A DNA stretch of 64,000 nt from CAZKAP01 sp964552195 (GTDB lineage: Bacteria > Bacteroidota > Bacteroidia > Flavobacteriales > Flavobacteriaceae): positions 186,001 to 250,000 of the forward strand of contig CAZKFM010000002.1 of NCBI GenBank assembly GCA_964552195.1. The letters run 5' to 3'. Shown here piece by piece: positions 8,029 through 16,572 of this stretch. Within the stretch, counting starts at the first letter, position 1. Each line of letters opens with the position of its first letter. Below the pieces are notes generated by a model. It searched no databases, was not told where the DNA came from, and saw only the letters and a program-made list of their open reading frames with translations. The translations under genes and the position numbers were made by a program.

Positions 8029-9204
8029 TTATGAATTTTTTGCCAATCGGAAGCCGGTAAACTGCCACCGGAGCTGTGGGTGGAAAAAATTGCGGTAGGT
8101 GGGCCGGCTGTGGTGCATTGGGGTGGCCACAGACGCTCCCCGGAGTACTTTCTGATTAACCATGAATTTCCCATTGTATTCCCCCAGGGCTCCTTCCTCG
8201 CGTGCATAACCCGGATACGGGAGATAGGCACTCTCGGTCCATTCCCAGCGACTGCCCCAGGAGAACCTATCCTGGCTTGCCTCCCATTCGAATTCAGTGG
8301 GTAGTCTCATGCCCTTCCATTGCGCATAGGCAAATGCCTCATAGTAGGAAATATGGGTGACCGCTTCCTCCGGCTTGATATTGCTCAAACCGGAAAGGCT
8401 ATACCGCTTCCATTCTCCTTCGATCCTATGCCAGTACAGGGGTGCCTGAATGTTATTTTCCTGTATCCATGACCAGGCTTCGGAATGCCAGTAGTTGTGA
8501 TCCCGATAGCCCCCGACTTCCATAAACTCCTGGAACTCGTCGTTTCGAACCAGTCGATTGCTGATTTCGAAAGCGGGCAGGAATACCCGGTGAGCCCCCT
8601 TTTCGTTGTCGTAGCAAAAGTCGTTAGTCGTATGCCCGATGGAGTACATTCCCTCGTTTACAGGTATCCACTCCTCCTGCGGCGATTGAGTTCCGCTCTC
8701 ATCGAAATCGGGATTGTAGGGGGGCATCAGCGGATTATTACCCAGGATATATTTGATGTCTGTCAAGAGTAATTCCTGATGCTGTTTTTCGTGGTGGATG
8801 CCGATCTCCAGTAAATCGAGGAGCTCTGCCCTCTGATCTTCCGATACCTGTCCTATGCAATCCAATACAGCATCTGTGATTTCTGAGCGGTAACGGTAGA
8901 CTTCCTGAACTCCGGGTCGCGACAAATTTCCCCTGTCGGATCGGATTACTCGGGCTCCGACCGTTTCGTAATAGCTGTTGAAGACATAGGCGTATTCGGG
9001 ATGATAGGGTCGGTAACCGGAAAGAAACTCTTTGAGGATGAATTCCTCAAAAAACCAGGTGGTGTGGCCAAGGTGCCACTTGGGGGGGCTGACATCGACT
9101 ATGGGTTGGACGACGTAATCTTCTGTGCTCAGGGGTTCGCAAATACGTTCGGATATTTTCCGTGTATCCTGGAATAGCGCCGTAAGCGCCTCTGTGCGGT
9201 CCAT
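8029..9204 (-). CDS. egtB: Hercynine oxygenase/sulfoxide synthase
   Basis: A non-heme iron enzyme that joins hercynine to a cysteine-type thiol through a sulfoxide, the central step of ergothioneine synthesis. The 391-residue protein has an N-terminal DinB-like domain with the iron histidines: PKWHLGHTTWFFEEF (His near residue 51) and HHEKQHQELL (the HxxxHxE motif near 138-142). A formylglycine-generating-enzyme-like domain fills the C-terminal half, with GMRLPTEFEWE, WEWTES and TYRNFFHP...FTGFRLA. Length is at the short end for EgtB. Without egtA/egtC nearby, whether cysteine or gamma-glutamylcysteine is the sulfur donor cannot be decided here. Confidence 0.92.
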   Translation of the reverse strand: MDRTEALTALFQDTRKISERICEPLSTEDYVVQPIVDVSPPKWHLGHTTWFFEEFILKEFLSGYRPYHPEYAYVFNSYYETVGARVIRSDRGNLSRPGVQEVYRYRSEITDAVLDCIGQVSEDQRAELLDLLEIGIHHEKQHQELLLTDIKYILGNNPLMPPYNPDFDESGTQSPQEEWIPVNEGMYSIGHTTNDFCYDNEKGAHRVFLPAFEISNRLVRNDEFQEFMEVGGYRDHNYWHSEAWSWIQENNIQAPLYWHRIEGEWKRYSLSGLSNIKPEEAVTHISYYEAFAYAQWKGMRLPTEFEWEASQDRFSWGSRWEWTESAYLPYPGYAREEGALGEYNGKFMVNQKVLRGASVATPMHHSRPTYRNFFHPQLRWQFTGFRLAKNS

Positions 9205-9309
9205 AGATCAAATTCTCCTTAAACTTAGCCAAATATGCGGGCAAACACAACTCAGACCAGTCGAAACCCATTCTCGGACTGTCTGAAGCTCCGTCTGTGG
9301 CAGGAGGAA

Positions 9310-10134
9310 TTAGAAAGCTACGGCTGCACGGATGGCAGGGTGTGGGTGGTAATTCAGCAGCTCAATGTCTTCGTAAGTGAACGCGAACAGGTCTCTGACC
9401 TCTGAGTTCAGGCGAATTCGGGGAAGCTCTTTCGGTTCCCTGCTGAGTTGCAGACGAACTTGTTCCAGGTGATTTGAATAGATGTGTACGTCCCCGAAGG
9501 TGATGATAAATTCCCCCACCTCCAGTTCACAGACCTGAGCAATCATGTGCGTAAGCAGGGAATAGGAAGCGATGTTGAAGGGCACACCCAAGAATACATC
9601 GGCACTTCTCTGATACATCTGGCAGGAAAGTCGCCCATCTGCCACATAGAACTGAAAGAACGTGTGGCAGGCGGGTAAAGCGGCCTTTCCTTCTGCCACG
9701 TTTTCTGCATAACTTTTACGGGTGTCGGGCAGTACAGACGGATTCCAGGCCGATACCAGTATCCTTCTCGAGTCCGGGTTGGTTTGGATCTGCCGAATGC
9801 ACTCGCCGAGCTGATCGATGCCATCCCCGTTCCAATTTCGCCACTGGTATCCGTATAGCGGACCCAAATCACCGTTTGGGTTGGCCCATTCGTCCCAAAT
9901 CCGGACCCCGTTTTCCTTCAGATAGGCGATGTTGGTGTCGCCTTTCAGAAACCAGAGCAGTTCGTGTACCACTGATTTGAAGTGCACTTTTTTGGTAGTG
10001 ACCAGTGGAAATCCTTCATTCAGGTCGTAACGGGACTGATATCCGAATACGCTAATGGTGCCGGTGCCCGTGCGATCCGTTTTTTCAGCTCCGTGGTCCA
10101 GGATGTACTGCAGCAGGTCGTGGTATTGTTTCAT
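9310..10134 (-). CDS. thyA: Thymidylate synthase (ThyA type)
   Basis: Methylates dUMP to dTMP with methylene-THF, producing dihydrofolate that FolA recycles. The 274-residue product has RTGTGTISVFGYQSRYDL, the FPLVTTKKVHFKSVVHELLWFLKGDTNI block, the catalytic cysteine in LPACHTFFQFYV, and RSADVFLGVPFNIASYSLL. The usual LPPC appears as LPAC, a mild substitution. It is preceded by a good -7 element at 10170-10163 on the minus strand, suggesting its own promoter separate from the gene at 10245. Confidence 0.97.
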   Translation of the reverse strand: MKQYHDLLQYILDHGAEKTDRTGTGTISVFGYQSRYDLNEGFPLVTTKKVHFKSVVHELLWFLKGDTNIAYLKENGVRIWDEWANPNGDLGPLYGYQWRNWNGDGIDQLGECIRQIQTNPDSRRILVSAWNPSVLPDTRKSYAENVAEGKAALPACHTFFQFYVADGRLSCQMYQRSADVFLGVPFNIASYSLLTHMIAQVCELEVGEFIITFGDVHIYSNHLEQVRLQLSREPKELPRIRLNSEVRDLFAFTYEDIELLNYHPHPAIRAAVAF

Positions 10135-10162
10135 GGGAATATCCGGTTTAGGTACGTTCTTT

Positions 10163-10170
10163 CAAAAGTA
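10163..10170 (-). promoter_or_regulatory. -7 promoter element for thyA
   Basis: On the minus strand TACTTTTG matches the Bacteroidota -7 consensus TAnnTTTG and lies 28 bp upstream of the thyA ATG. A TTG at 10188-10186 would be the -33 element with a rather short 15-bp spacer. An 8-bp hairpin (TAAGAATC/GATTCTTA, 10177-10201) overlaps this region. Confidence 0.55.
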
Positions 10171-10244
10171 TGGGATTAAGAATCGCAATTCCGGATTCTT
10201 AGGCGCTAAGATATTCACAGGTTTTCACAAACCGGACTTGAGTG

Positions 10245-11447
10245 TCATTCGGCTGACTTTCTCACGCTAACGGTATATCCAGGCTTCCAACGAAGTTCAT
10301 CTTCCAGATTGCCAAAGCTGATGGCCAGTTGAAGATGACCGTCCAGCTCTATGCAAACTTCTTCTGCGGCTTCAACCCCTCCGTAACTCTCTGCAAAAGT
10401 AAAATCGCGACGGTTTCCCTGGGCATCGATAACCTCGAGGCGGTTGCCGTATTCCAGATTCCAGAGACGTTTCATGTCGGTTACTTTCAGATTGGTCGTT
10501 ATGTTCCCATAGTCGTCTACTTCCAGCACAACGCCTGTGTAGCGTTCACCGTCGAATTCGGGTTCGTACCAGAACGACTTCCGACCTTCCAGTTGATTGG
10601 AGTATCGGCCGAATACCAACGCCCCCGGCAATACTTTCTCAGAAGGGCCAAGAATTTTGGGTGGATCGTTCGAACTAACACCCATTATGATTTCCGCCAG
10701 TTTACGACGCCGGTACTGGTCAAATTCCGTACGGCTTATCCCCTTTGGGGTAATGATTCTGCGATATTCCTGTATTTCAAAATCCGCTTGATTGTGAATT
10801 AGGTCCATACTTCCGCTATCGTACCCTACAAAGTACAGGGTCCTGCCCTGCGGATTCTTCATGTTCTCTTTCTTTTCGAGGGGTAGCGCATCCTGCGCTC
10901 TCTTGTCCAGAACTTGAAGGAATATCAGGTCGGTTATGGGATCACCGGGATTGGAAGGTGAAACAAAGATGGTCTGGTCGGGAAAGCGGCCCGATAGTTT
11001 TAATAAGGACCAGCTCGCGTGTAATGCACTGAACCGGTTAAATGCGTTGGGTTTAGGCGTTACGTGAATACGGGCTCTCGGACTGCTCTTGTATAGGGTT
11101 CCAATAAGCGGATCGCTATCACCGTGATCGGAAACGAAAACAATCAGGGGGGATTCTAGACTCTCCCTAATCTCCAGTGCCGTAGTAATCGTTTCACCCA
11201 GTTCCGTAACAGCCTCCGTGGTCAATTCCTGTATTTGACGGTTCACTGCTTCCGGTAGGAGGTATTCCCATCCGAGATATCCGGTTATAGCCACCACGAC
11301 AGTAACTATGGCTGCCACGTTTTTCAGGGAATTATCCTTAACGCGGTGTATCTCCTTGAGCAGATCGTATTTGTTCTCACTCTGACGGGTCTGCAGTTCT
11401 TCGATTTTTTGTTGGAGCCGGTCCCGGGATGAAAGTTCATCGGACAT
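10245..11447 (-). CDS. Membrane-anchored DUF62 (SAM hydrolase/halogenase fold)-like protein
   Basis: 400 residues. A cytoplasmic coiled-coil start (about 1-40) is followed by one transmembrane helix (about 43-64). The exported part shows the plan of the SAM hydroxide adenosyltransferase family (DUF62). IVFVSDHGDSDPLIGTLYK and ARIHVTPKPN (about 102-134) match the N-terminal DxGxxDxxxGxxK and ITH strands. FPDQTIFVSPSNPG matches FPxGTVxVxxVDPGVG. VVLEVDDYGNITTNL (306-320) matches the FGNxxTNI SAM-contact motif, and GHLQLAISFGN the C-terminal GxLEIAxxxGxA. The first Asp and the YGN motif remain, but the ITH histidine is replaced (VTP), so activity is doubtful. Membrane anchoring and likely surface location are unusual for this family. 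Confidence 0.6.
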   Translation of the reverse strand: MSDELSSRDRLQQKIEELQTRQSENKYDLLKEIHRVKDNSLKNVAAIVTVVVAITGYLGWEYLLPEAVNRQIQELTTEAVTELGETITTALEIRESLESPLIVFVSDHGDSDPLIGTLYKSSPRARIHVTPKPNAFNRFSALHASWSLLKLSGRFPDQTIFVSPSNPGDPITDLIFLQVLDKRAQDALPLEKKENMKNPQGRTLYFVGYDSGSMDLIHNQADFEIQEYRRIITPKGISRTEFDQYRRRKLAEIIMGVSSNDPPKILGPSEKVLPGALVFGRYSNQLEGRKSFWYEPEFDGERYTGVVLEVDDYGNITTNLKVTDMKRLWNLEYGNRLEVIDAQGNRRDFTFAESYGGVEAAEEVCIELDGHLQLAISFGNLEDELRWKPGYTVSVRKSAE

Positions 11448-11572
11448 ATCTTCAGTTGAATTGAGTAGACGGGTATATGATCAGATCCAAAATACAAAAG
11501 GTATTTGACCAGAATGTGAAGCCGATGCTAAGAAGGCGTAAGCATTGCCGGGTATGAAACGCTAAGAAATAA

Positions 11573-12913
11573 TCAACCAAGGATCATGCCAGCCAGTACG
11601 GCTGAGAGCAGTGATGCCAATGTGCCTCCGAGAACGGCCCTTAGCCCGAGTTGCGAGAGTTCTACGCGTTTAGCCGGTGCCAGTACACCTATGCCGCCGA
11701 TCTGTATGCCGATGGAGGCAAAGTTTGCGAATCCGCAGAGCATATAGGTCGCCATGATCACGGATTTACGGTAGGCCAGGGAAGGAGCTTCTCCTAAGTC
11801 TTTGAGTGTGTCGAGCTGTCCATAGGCGATAAATTCACTGGCTACGAGCTTAATTCCCAACAACTGGCCCATAAAGGAGAGGTCTTTTTCCGGGACGCCT
11901 ATCAGCCACATTACCGGAGCGAATAGATTTCCCAGTAAAAACTCGAGACTGAGCTGAGGGTAATCGGTATGAGAAGAGATCCATACATTGATGCCCGTGC
12001 CCGCGCCCGCCCATCCGAGAAAACCGTTGAGCAATGCAATCAGCGCAATGAATACCATGAGCATGGCTCCGACATTTACGGCCAATTTGACTCCCTCTGA
12101 AGTACCGTTGGCGATGGCATCCAGCAGATTGTCACCGGCACTCAGTTTGTCCATTTCTAACTTTGAATCCGAGGATTCCGTTGCTGGGAGCAGCATTTTG
12201 GAAACCACGATGGCGGCGGGGGCGGCCATGACCGAGGCGGCAATGAAGTGGCGGGCAAACTCCTTCTGAACTACAGGATCACCCCCGCCCAGAAGAAGTA
12301 TGTACGAGGCCAGGACACCCCCTGCCACAGTCGACATGCCACCAACCATCACGAGCAGGATTTCCGAGCGGTTCATTCCCGGGAGATAACGTTTGATCAG
12401 CAATGGGGCCTCGGTCTGTCCGAGAAAAATGTTCCCGGCAACCGAGAGGCTTTCGGCCCCCGATATGCCCAGGGTGCGCGTGAGCAGGGTGCCAAGGAAA
12501 CCCACGATACGCTGAATGATACCAAAGTAGTACCCTATGGAGGTCAGGGCGGCAAAAAAAACTATGGTGGGAAGAATCTGAAAGGCGAAAATATAGCCGA
12601 AGGAATCCGTTTCACCCACCAGCCAGCCGAACAGAAATAAACTGCCCTGTTCCGAGAACTCAAGAATCTTGGTAAAAACCTTACCCAGGAAGTCGAAGAA
12701 GGCCTGTATCCAGGGAACACGCAGGATTCCGATGGCGAGCAGAGCCTGGATGAGTAAACCGATCCCCACGGTCTTCCAGCGGATTTTTTTTCGGTTGGTA
12801 CTGGCCAGAAAGGCAACGGTCAGTACGAAAAGTATTCCGATGAGTCCTCTAAGAACACCCTCAGGATTCATGCCCTGATGAGGGACAATGGTGGACAGTA
12901 TGGAAGTAAACAC
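11573..12913 (-). CDS. Concentrative nucleoside transporter (NupC/CNT family)
   Basis: A 446-residue polytopic membrane protein that imports nucleosides with Na+ or H+. CNT signatures are clear: the substrate-binding GQTEAPLLIKRYLPGMNRSEIL loop, VMVGGMSTVAGGVLASYILL, and KLVASEFIAYGQL near the C terminus (the EFxAY motif). About eight to ten hydrophobic segments are visible. The downstream deoxynucleoside kinase (21.7 kb) and thyA fit a salvage and dTMP theme, though they are separate transcripts. It lies 13 bp after the bifunctional-nuclease gene and is probably cotranscribed with it. Confidence 0.93.
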   Translation of the reverse strand: MFTSILSTIVPHQGMNPEGVLRGLIGILFVLTVAFLASTNRKKIRWKTVGIGLLIQALLAIGILRVPWIQAFFDFLGKVFTKILEFSEQGSLFLFGWLVGETDSFGYIFAFQILPTIVFFAALTSIGYYFGIIQRIVGFLGTLLTRTLGISGAESLSVAGNIFLGQTEAPLLIKRYLPGMNRSEILLVMVGGMSTVAGGVLASYILLLGGGDPVVQKEFARHFIAASVMAAPAAIVVSKMLLPATESSDSKLEMDKLSAGDNLLDAIANGTSEGVKLAVNVGAMLMVFIALIALLNGFLGWAGAGTGINVWISSHTDYPQLSLEFLLGNLFAPVMWLIGVPEKDLSFMGQLLGIKLVASEFIAYGQLDTLKDLGEAPSLAYRKSVIMATYMLCGFANFASIGIQIGGIGVLAPAKRVELSQLGLRAVLGGTLASLLSAVLAGMILG

Positions 12914-12926
12914 AGGATAAAGGAAA

Positions 12927-13565
12927 TCAGTGCCGGGGTTGGTCCCGTTTGGAAATCTCGTCTCTCAGTTTGGCGGCCTTCTCGTAATCTTCGCTGGCCA
13001 CGGCTTTCTGGAGTTCCCTGTGCAACTCATCCATGCTCAGCTCCTTGTAGGCCTCCCCTCCGCTACCCGAACTTACTTCTGCACCTTCTTCCTGAAGGAT
13101 TTCATCGACCAGAATGCTGTCGTCGGACTTCTCCTCTTTTTCTTTAGTGGAGAATTTCAGGAAGATACCAGCCTTGTCCAGTATGGCCCTGTAGGTGAAA
13201 ATGGGGGCATCGAAACGAAGTGCCAGAGCTATGGCATCCGAAGTCCGGGCATCGATGATCTCCTCTACCTGTTCGCGCTCACAAATTATACTGGAATAAA
13301 AAACCCCATCTACCAGCTTGTGGATAATTACTTGCTTGACCACGATATCAAAGCGGTCCGCAAAATTCTTGAACAAGTCGTGGGTTAGGGGCCTGGGGGG
13401 ACGAATCTCCTTTTCGAGAGCGATGGCAATGGATTGGGCTTCGAACGCACCAATGACTATGGGCAGCTTGCGGTCACCATTTTCCTCGTTGAGGATCAGG
13501 GCATATGCTCCATTTTGCGTCTGACTATAGGAAATGCCTTTTATCTTAAGACGAACTAAACTCAT
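12927..13565 (-). CDS. Bifunctional nuclease-family (DUF151) protein with UVR motif
   Basis: A 212-residue protein. Residues 1-135 form the BFN/DUF151 domain (LPIVIGAFEAQSIAIALE, then VDARTSDAIALALRFDAPIF in slightly altered form). A Ser/Glu/Gly-rich linker follows, then a C-terminal UvrB/UvrC interaction motif (MDELHRELQKAVASEDYEKAAKLRDEI). This domain pair is common in Bacteroidota. Nuclease activity is described for plant BFN relatives; in bacteria the role is uncertain. It lies directly upstream of the nucleoside transporter. Confidence 0.87.
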   Translation of the reverse strand: MSLVRLKIKGISYSQTQNGAYALILNEENGDRKLPIVIGAFEAQSIAIALEKEIRPPRPLTHDLFKNFADRFDIVVKQVIIHKLVDGVFYSSIICEREQVEEIIDARTSDAIALALRFDAPIFTYRAILDKAGIFLKFSTKEKEEKSDDSILVDEILQEEGAEVSSGSGGEAYKELSMDELHRELQKAVASEDYEKAAKLRDEISKRDQPRH

Positions 13566-13649
13566 ATCCGATGATCTAGCAGCAACGCTCTGGAAGTCCG
13601 GATTAGGTGTCCTCGGCCGCAGCTACTCCATTGGACAAAATAACAAAAA

Positions 13650-14618
13650 TTAGCTATTGTTTTCCTTAAAAACGCGCAATTTTTGAGTGAGTTCTGGAAC
13701 GACTTCGAAGGCATCACCAACCACGCCGTAGTCAGCGGCTTTGAAGAAGGGTGCCTCGGGATCCGTGTTGATGACCACCTTAACCTTGGAGGCGCTGACT
13801 CCTGCCAGATGCTGGATGGCCCCGGAAATCCCTATGGCGAAATAAAGATTGGTAGACACCGGTTTACCCGTTTGCCCCACATGTTCGCCATGTGGCCTCC
13901 ACCCCATGTCCGAAACGGGCTTCGAGCAGGCTGTGGCGGCACCCAATACTTCGGCCAGCTCTTCGATCATTCCCCAGTTTTCCGGCCCCTTGAGCCCCCT
14001 GCCTGCAGAAACCACGATGTCCGCATCGGCTATGGTTGCCTTACCCGTGACCTTGTCTACCTGTATGGATCGGGTCTTGAAATCGGAATCACTAAGGTTT
14101 ACCGATACGGTACGCTGCGACCCTTCTGTGGGGTTTTCCACCGTGCCGAATGAATTGCTGCTGATGCCGAGCACTACGAGGTCTCCCGAGACTTCGGTAT
14201 GGGCAAACCCCTTGTTGGAAAAGGCCATTCGTTTAACGGTGAACGGACTGGTGTTTGATGGGAGTTCCACCACATTGGGTACATAGGCGGCTCCCAGTCG
14301 TGCGGCAAGCAGGGGGGCCAGGTAACGTGCATTGGCCGTTGTGCTGACCAGTACGGTACGGGCACCGGCTTCGACCGCCGCCTGACCGATTGCAGATGCA
14401 TACGCCTGGGCATTAAAGGTATCCAGTTTTTCGTCCTGGATCTGGAACACTTCTTCCACCCCGTATGGGTATAGTGAGGTCACCTCTCCCGCGTTCACCG
14501 TTATGGCAATAACCCGGTCGCCGGTCTTTTCCGCCAGCGCACAGGCATAGGAGGCGAGCTCCCAGGCCTGCTTTTTAATGGTTCCTTTTTCGTTTTCGGC
14601 GTATATGACTATGCTCAT
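13650..14618 (-). CDS. etfA: Electron transfer flavoprotein alpha subunit
   Basis: Forms the FAD-binding half of ETF, passing electrons from acyl-CoA dehydrogenases to the respiratory chain. The 322-residue product has an N-terminal ETF domain and the C-terminal FAD domain with VSAGRGLKGPENW, then GQTGKPVSTNLYFAIGISGAIQHLAG and INTDPEAPFFKAADYGVVGD, all diagnostic. etfB lies 3 bp upstream, so the two subunits are translated from one message. Confidence 0.97.
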   Translation of the reverse strand: MSIVIYAENEKGTIKKQAWELASYACALAEKTGDRVIAITVNAGEVTSLYPYGVEEVFQIQDEKLDTFNAQAYASAIGQAAVEAGARTVLVSTTANARYLAPLLAARLGAAYVPNVVELPSNTSPFTVKRMAFSNKGFAHTEVSGDLVVLGISSNSFGTVENPTEGSQRTVSVNLSDSDFKTRSIQVDKVTGKATIADADIVVSAGRGLKGPENWGMIEELAEVLGAATACSKPVSDMGWRPHGEHVGQTGKPVSTNLYFAIGISGAIQHLAGVSASKVKVVINTDPEAPFFKAADYGVVGDAFEVVPELTQKLRVFKENNS

Positions 14619-14621
14619 CGT

Positions 14622-15368
14622 TTACAGTACTTTGGCTTCGTTGTGAAGCAGGTTAATCAATTCGTCCAGATTGTCAGCCGATACCAGCTTTACAGGTCCT
14701 TTTTCGGCGGGTTTCTCGAAGGATACATCTCGGGTCCGTACAGGGGCTTCCACCGGGTCGACAACGTGCAGGGTTTTTTTACGGGCCATCATAATTCCAC
14801 GCATGTTCGGGATTTTAAGGTCACTTTCTTCCACAAGGCCTTTCTGTCCTCCTATAATCAGGGGCAGATGGGTCTTCAGCGTTTCATTTCCACCGTCAAT
14901 TTCACGAATGGCCGTTGCCTCGTTGCCTTCGATTTCCAGACCTACACAGGTATTGACGAAGTTCATGGTAAGCATGGAAGCAATCAGTCCGGGTACCATG
15001 CCTCCATTGTAATCGATAGACTCCCTCCCGGCTATGACCAGGTCGTATTCCCCTTTTTTAATGATTTCGGCCAGCTGACGCGCTACGAAGGCCCCGTCGA
15101 CGGGTTCGGCATTGACTCGGATACCTTCATCAGCACCAATGGCAAGGGCCTTCCTCAGCGTAGGCTCCACTTCGGGACCACCCACGGTGACTACGTGAAC
15201 CACGGCCTGGTCTTTTTCTTTGAACCACATGGCGCGGGTGAGGCCAAATTCATCGTTGGGATTGATCACGAACTGAACTCCGTTGGTATCGAACTTGGTG
15301 TTTCCATCCGTGAAGTTAATCTTGGATGTGGTATCCGGTACATTACTGATGCACACTAAAATCTTCAT
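14622..15368 (-). CDS. etfB: Electron transfer flavoprotein beta subunit
   Basis: AMP-binding partner of EtfA, 248 residues. The conserved start MKILVCISNVPDTTSKINF at 15368 was chosen over an upstream in-frame extension. Other signatures are VINPNDEFGLTRAM, the GRESIDYNGGMVPGLIASML block that contacts AMP and docking partners, and VDPVEAPVRTRDVSFEKP. It shares the intergenic region 15369-15526 with the divergent pdhB. Confidence 0.96.
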   Translation of the reverse strand: MKILVCISNVPDTTSKINFTDGNTKFDTNGVQFVINPNDEFGLTRAMWFKEKDQAVVHVVTVGGPEVEPTLRKALAIGADEGIRVNAEPVDGAFVARQLAEIIKKGEYDLVIAGRESIDYNGGMVPGLIASMLTMNFVNTCVGLEIEGNEATAIREIDGGNETLKTHLPLIIGGQKGLVEESDLKIPNMRGIMMARKKTLHVVDPVEAPVRTRDVSFEKPAEKGPVKLVSADNLDELINLLHNEAKVL

Positions 15369-15486
15369 TCCTGGGTCGAATTTATTTGCGGCTAAAGATA
15401 GCAAGAAATCCCAAAAAAACTATGCATGCATAATAAAATTTAGCCTTAATTGAGGGCGCCGGCCTCGACTATCCTCCATATTTCTG

Positions 15487-15494
15487 TACTTTTG
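15487..15494 (+). promoter_or_regulatory. -7 promoter element for pdhB
   Basis: TACTTTTG matches TAnnTTTG and lies 32 bp upstream of the pdhB ATG. No clear TTG occurs at the usual -33 distance, so only the -7 part is claimed. Confidence 0.55.
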
Positions 15495-15526
15495 CACCCG
15501 TTAATATTCTTGATAGTTTAAGGAGG

Positions 15527-16504
15527 ATGAGAACCATACAGTTCCGAGAAGCCATAGCGGAGGCCATGTCAGAAGAAATGCGCCGTGACCCCAATGTTTA
15601 CCTTATGGGAGAGGAGGTTGCCGAGTATAACGGGGCCTATAAGGCGTCAAAGGGTATGCTGGACGAGTTCGGTCCGGAGCGGGTGATTGACACTCCCATA
15701 TCCGAGCTCGGATTTGCCGGCATCGGCGTGGGGTCGGCCATGATTGGGAATCGCCCCATCATCGAATTCATGACCTTCAATTTCTCTCTGGTGGGGATCG
15801 ACCAGATTATCAATAACGCTGCCAAGATCCGACAGATGTCCGGGGGGCAGATCAACATACCCATTGTCTTCAGAGGCCCCACGGCATCAGCGGGCCAGTT
15901 GGCGGCAACGCATTCCCAGGCCTTCGAGAGCTGGTATGCCAATACACCCGGGCTTAAGGTGGTGGTTCCGTCAAATCCGGCCGACGCTAAGGGATTGCTC
16001 AAGTCTTCCATCCGGGACGACGACCCCGTTATATTTATGGAGTCGGAACAGATGTACGGAGATAAGGGGGAGGTACCCGAAGGTGAATATCTTATTCCGT
16101 TGGGAGTTGCTGATGTAAAACGGGAAGGGAGTGATGTGACCATTGTTTCTTTCGGAAAGATCATCAAGGAGGCATACAAGGCAGCAGAACAGCTCGCCAG
16201 TGAAGGGGTGGAATGCGAAATCATAGACCTCAGAACCGTAAGGCCCATGGATCACGAAACCATATTCAAGTCCGTTCGCAAGACCAATCGCCTGGTAGTA
16301 CTGGAGGAGGCCTGGCCCCTGGGAAACATTGCCACTGAAATTACCTATCAGGTTCAGACCCATCTGTTTGATTATCTCGATGCACCGGTTGTCAAGCTGA
16401 ACACGGCGGATACCCCTGCACCGTATTCTCCGGTTCTACTTAAGGAATGGCTGCCCAACCATGAAGATGTTATCAAGGCTGTTAAAAAGGTACTGTACAT
16501 TTAG
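15527..16504 (+). CDS. pdhB: Pyruvate dehydrogenase E1 component, beta subunit
   Basis: The 325-residue product matches the transketolase-like beta subunit of alpha-keto-acid dehydrogenase E1: MRTIQFREAIAEAMSEEMRRDPNVYLMGEEVAEYNGAYK at the N terminus (here quoted in part as the family's GEEV-x-Y-G-A motif), then SELGFAGIGVGSAM, the Q-AATHSQAFESWYANTPGLKVV block, and a C-terminal LPNHEDVIKAVKKVLYI. It acts with E1 alpha and E2/E3 to make acetyl-CoA; E1 alpha is not adjacent, as is common in Flavobacteriia. A terminator follows. Confidence 0.95.
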   Translation: MRTIQFREAIAEAMSEEMRRDPNVYLMGEEVAEYNGAYKASKGMLDEFGPERVIDTPISELGFAGIGVGSAMIGNRPIIEFMTFNFSLVGIDQIINNAAKIRQMSGGQINIPIVFRGPTASAGQLAATHSQAFESWYANTPGLKVVVPSNPADAKGLLKSSIRDDDPVIFMESEQMYGDKGEVPEGEYLIPLGVADVKREGSDVTIVSFGKIIKEAYKAAEQLASEGVECEIIDLRTVRPMDHETIFKSVRKTNRLVVLEEAWPLGNIATEITYQVQTHLFDYLDAPVVKLNTADTPAPYSPVLLKEWLPNHEDVIKAVKKVLYI

Positions 16505-16531
16505 GCCGGTTGAATAAGTAAGTTATTTTGG

Positions 16532-16560
16532 CCCTGTCGGACTAACGACGGGTTTTTTTT
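16532..16560 (+). terminator. Rho-independent terminator after pdhB
   Basis: A 7-bp stem CCTGTCG / CGACGGG (one G-U) with a 6-nt loop is followed by eight T residues, ending 12 bp before the next start codon. Confidence 0.85.
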
Positions 16561-16572
16561 GCCCCGGTATAT

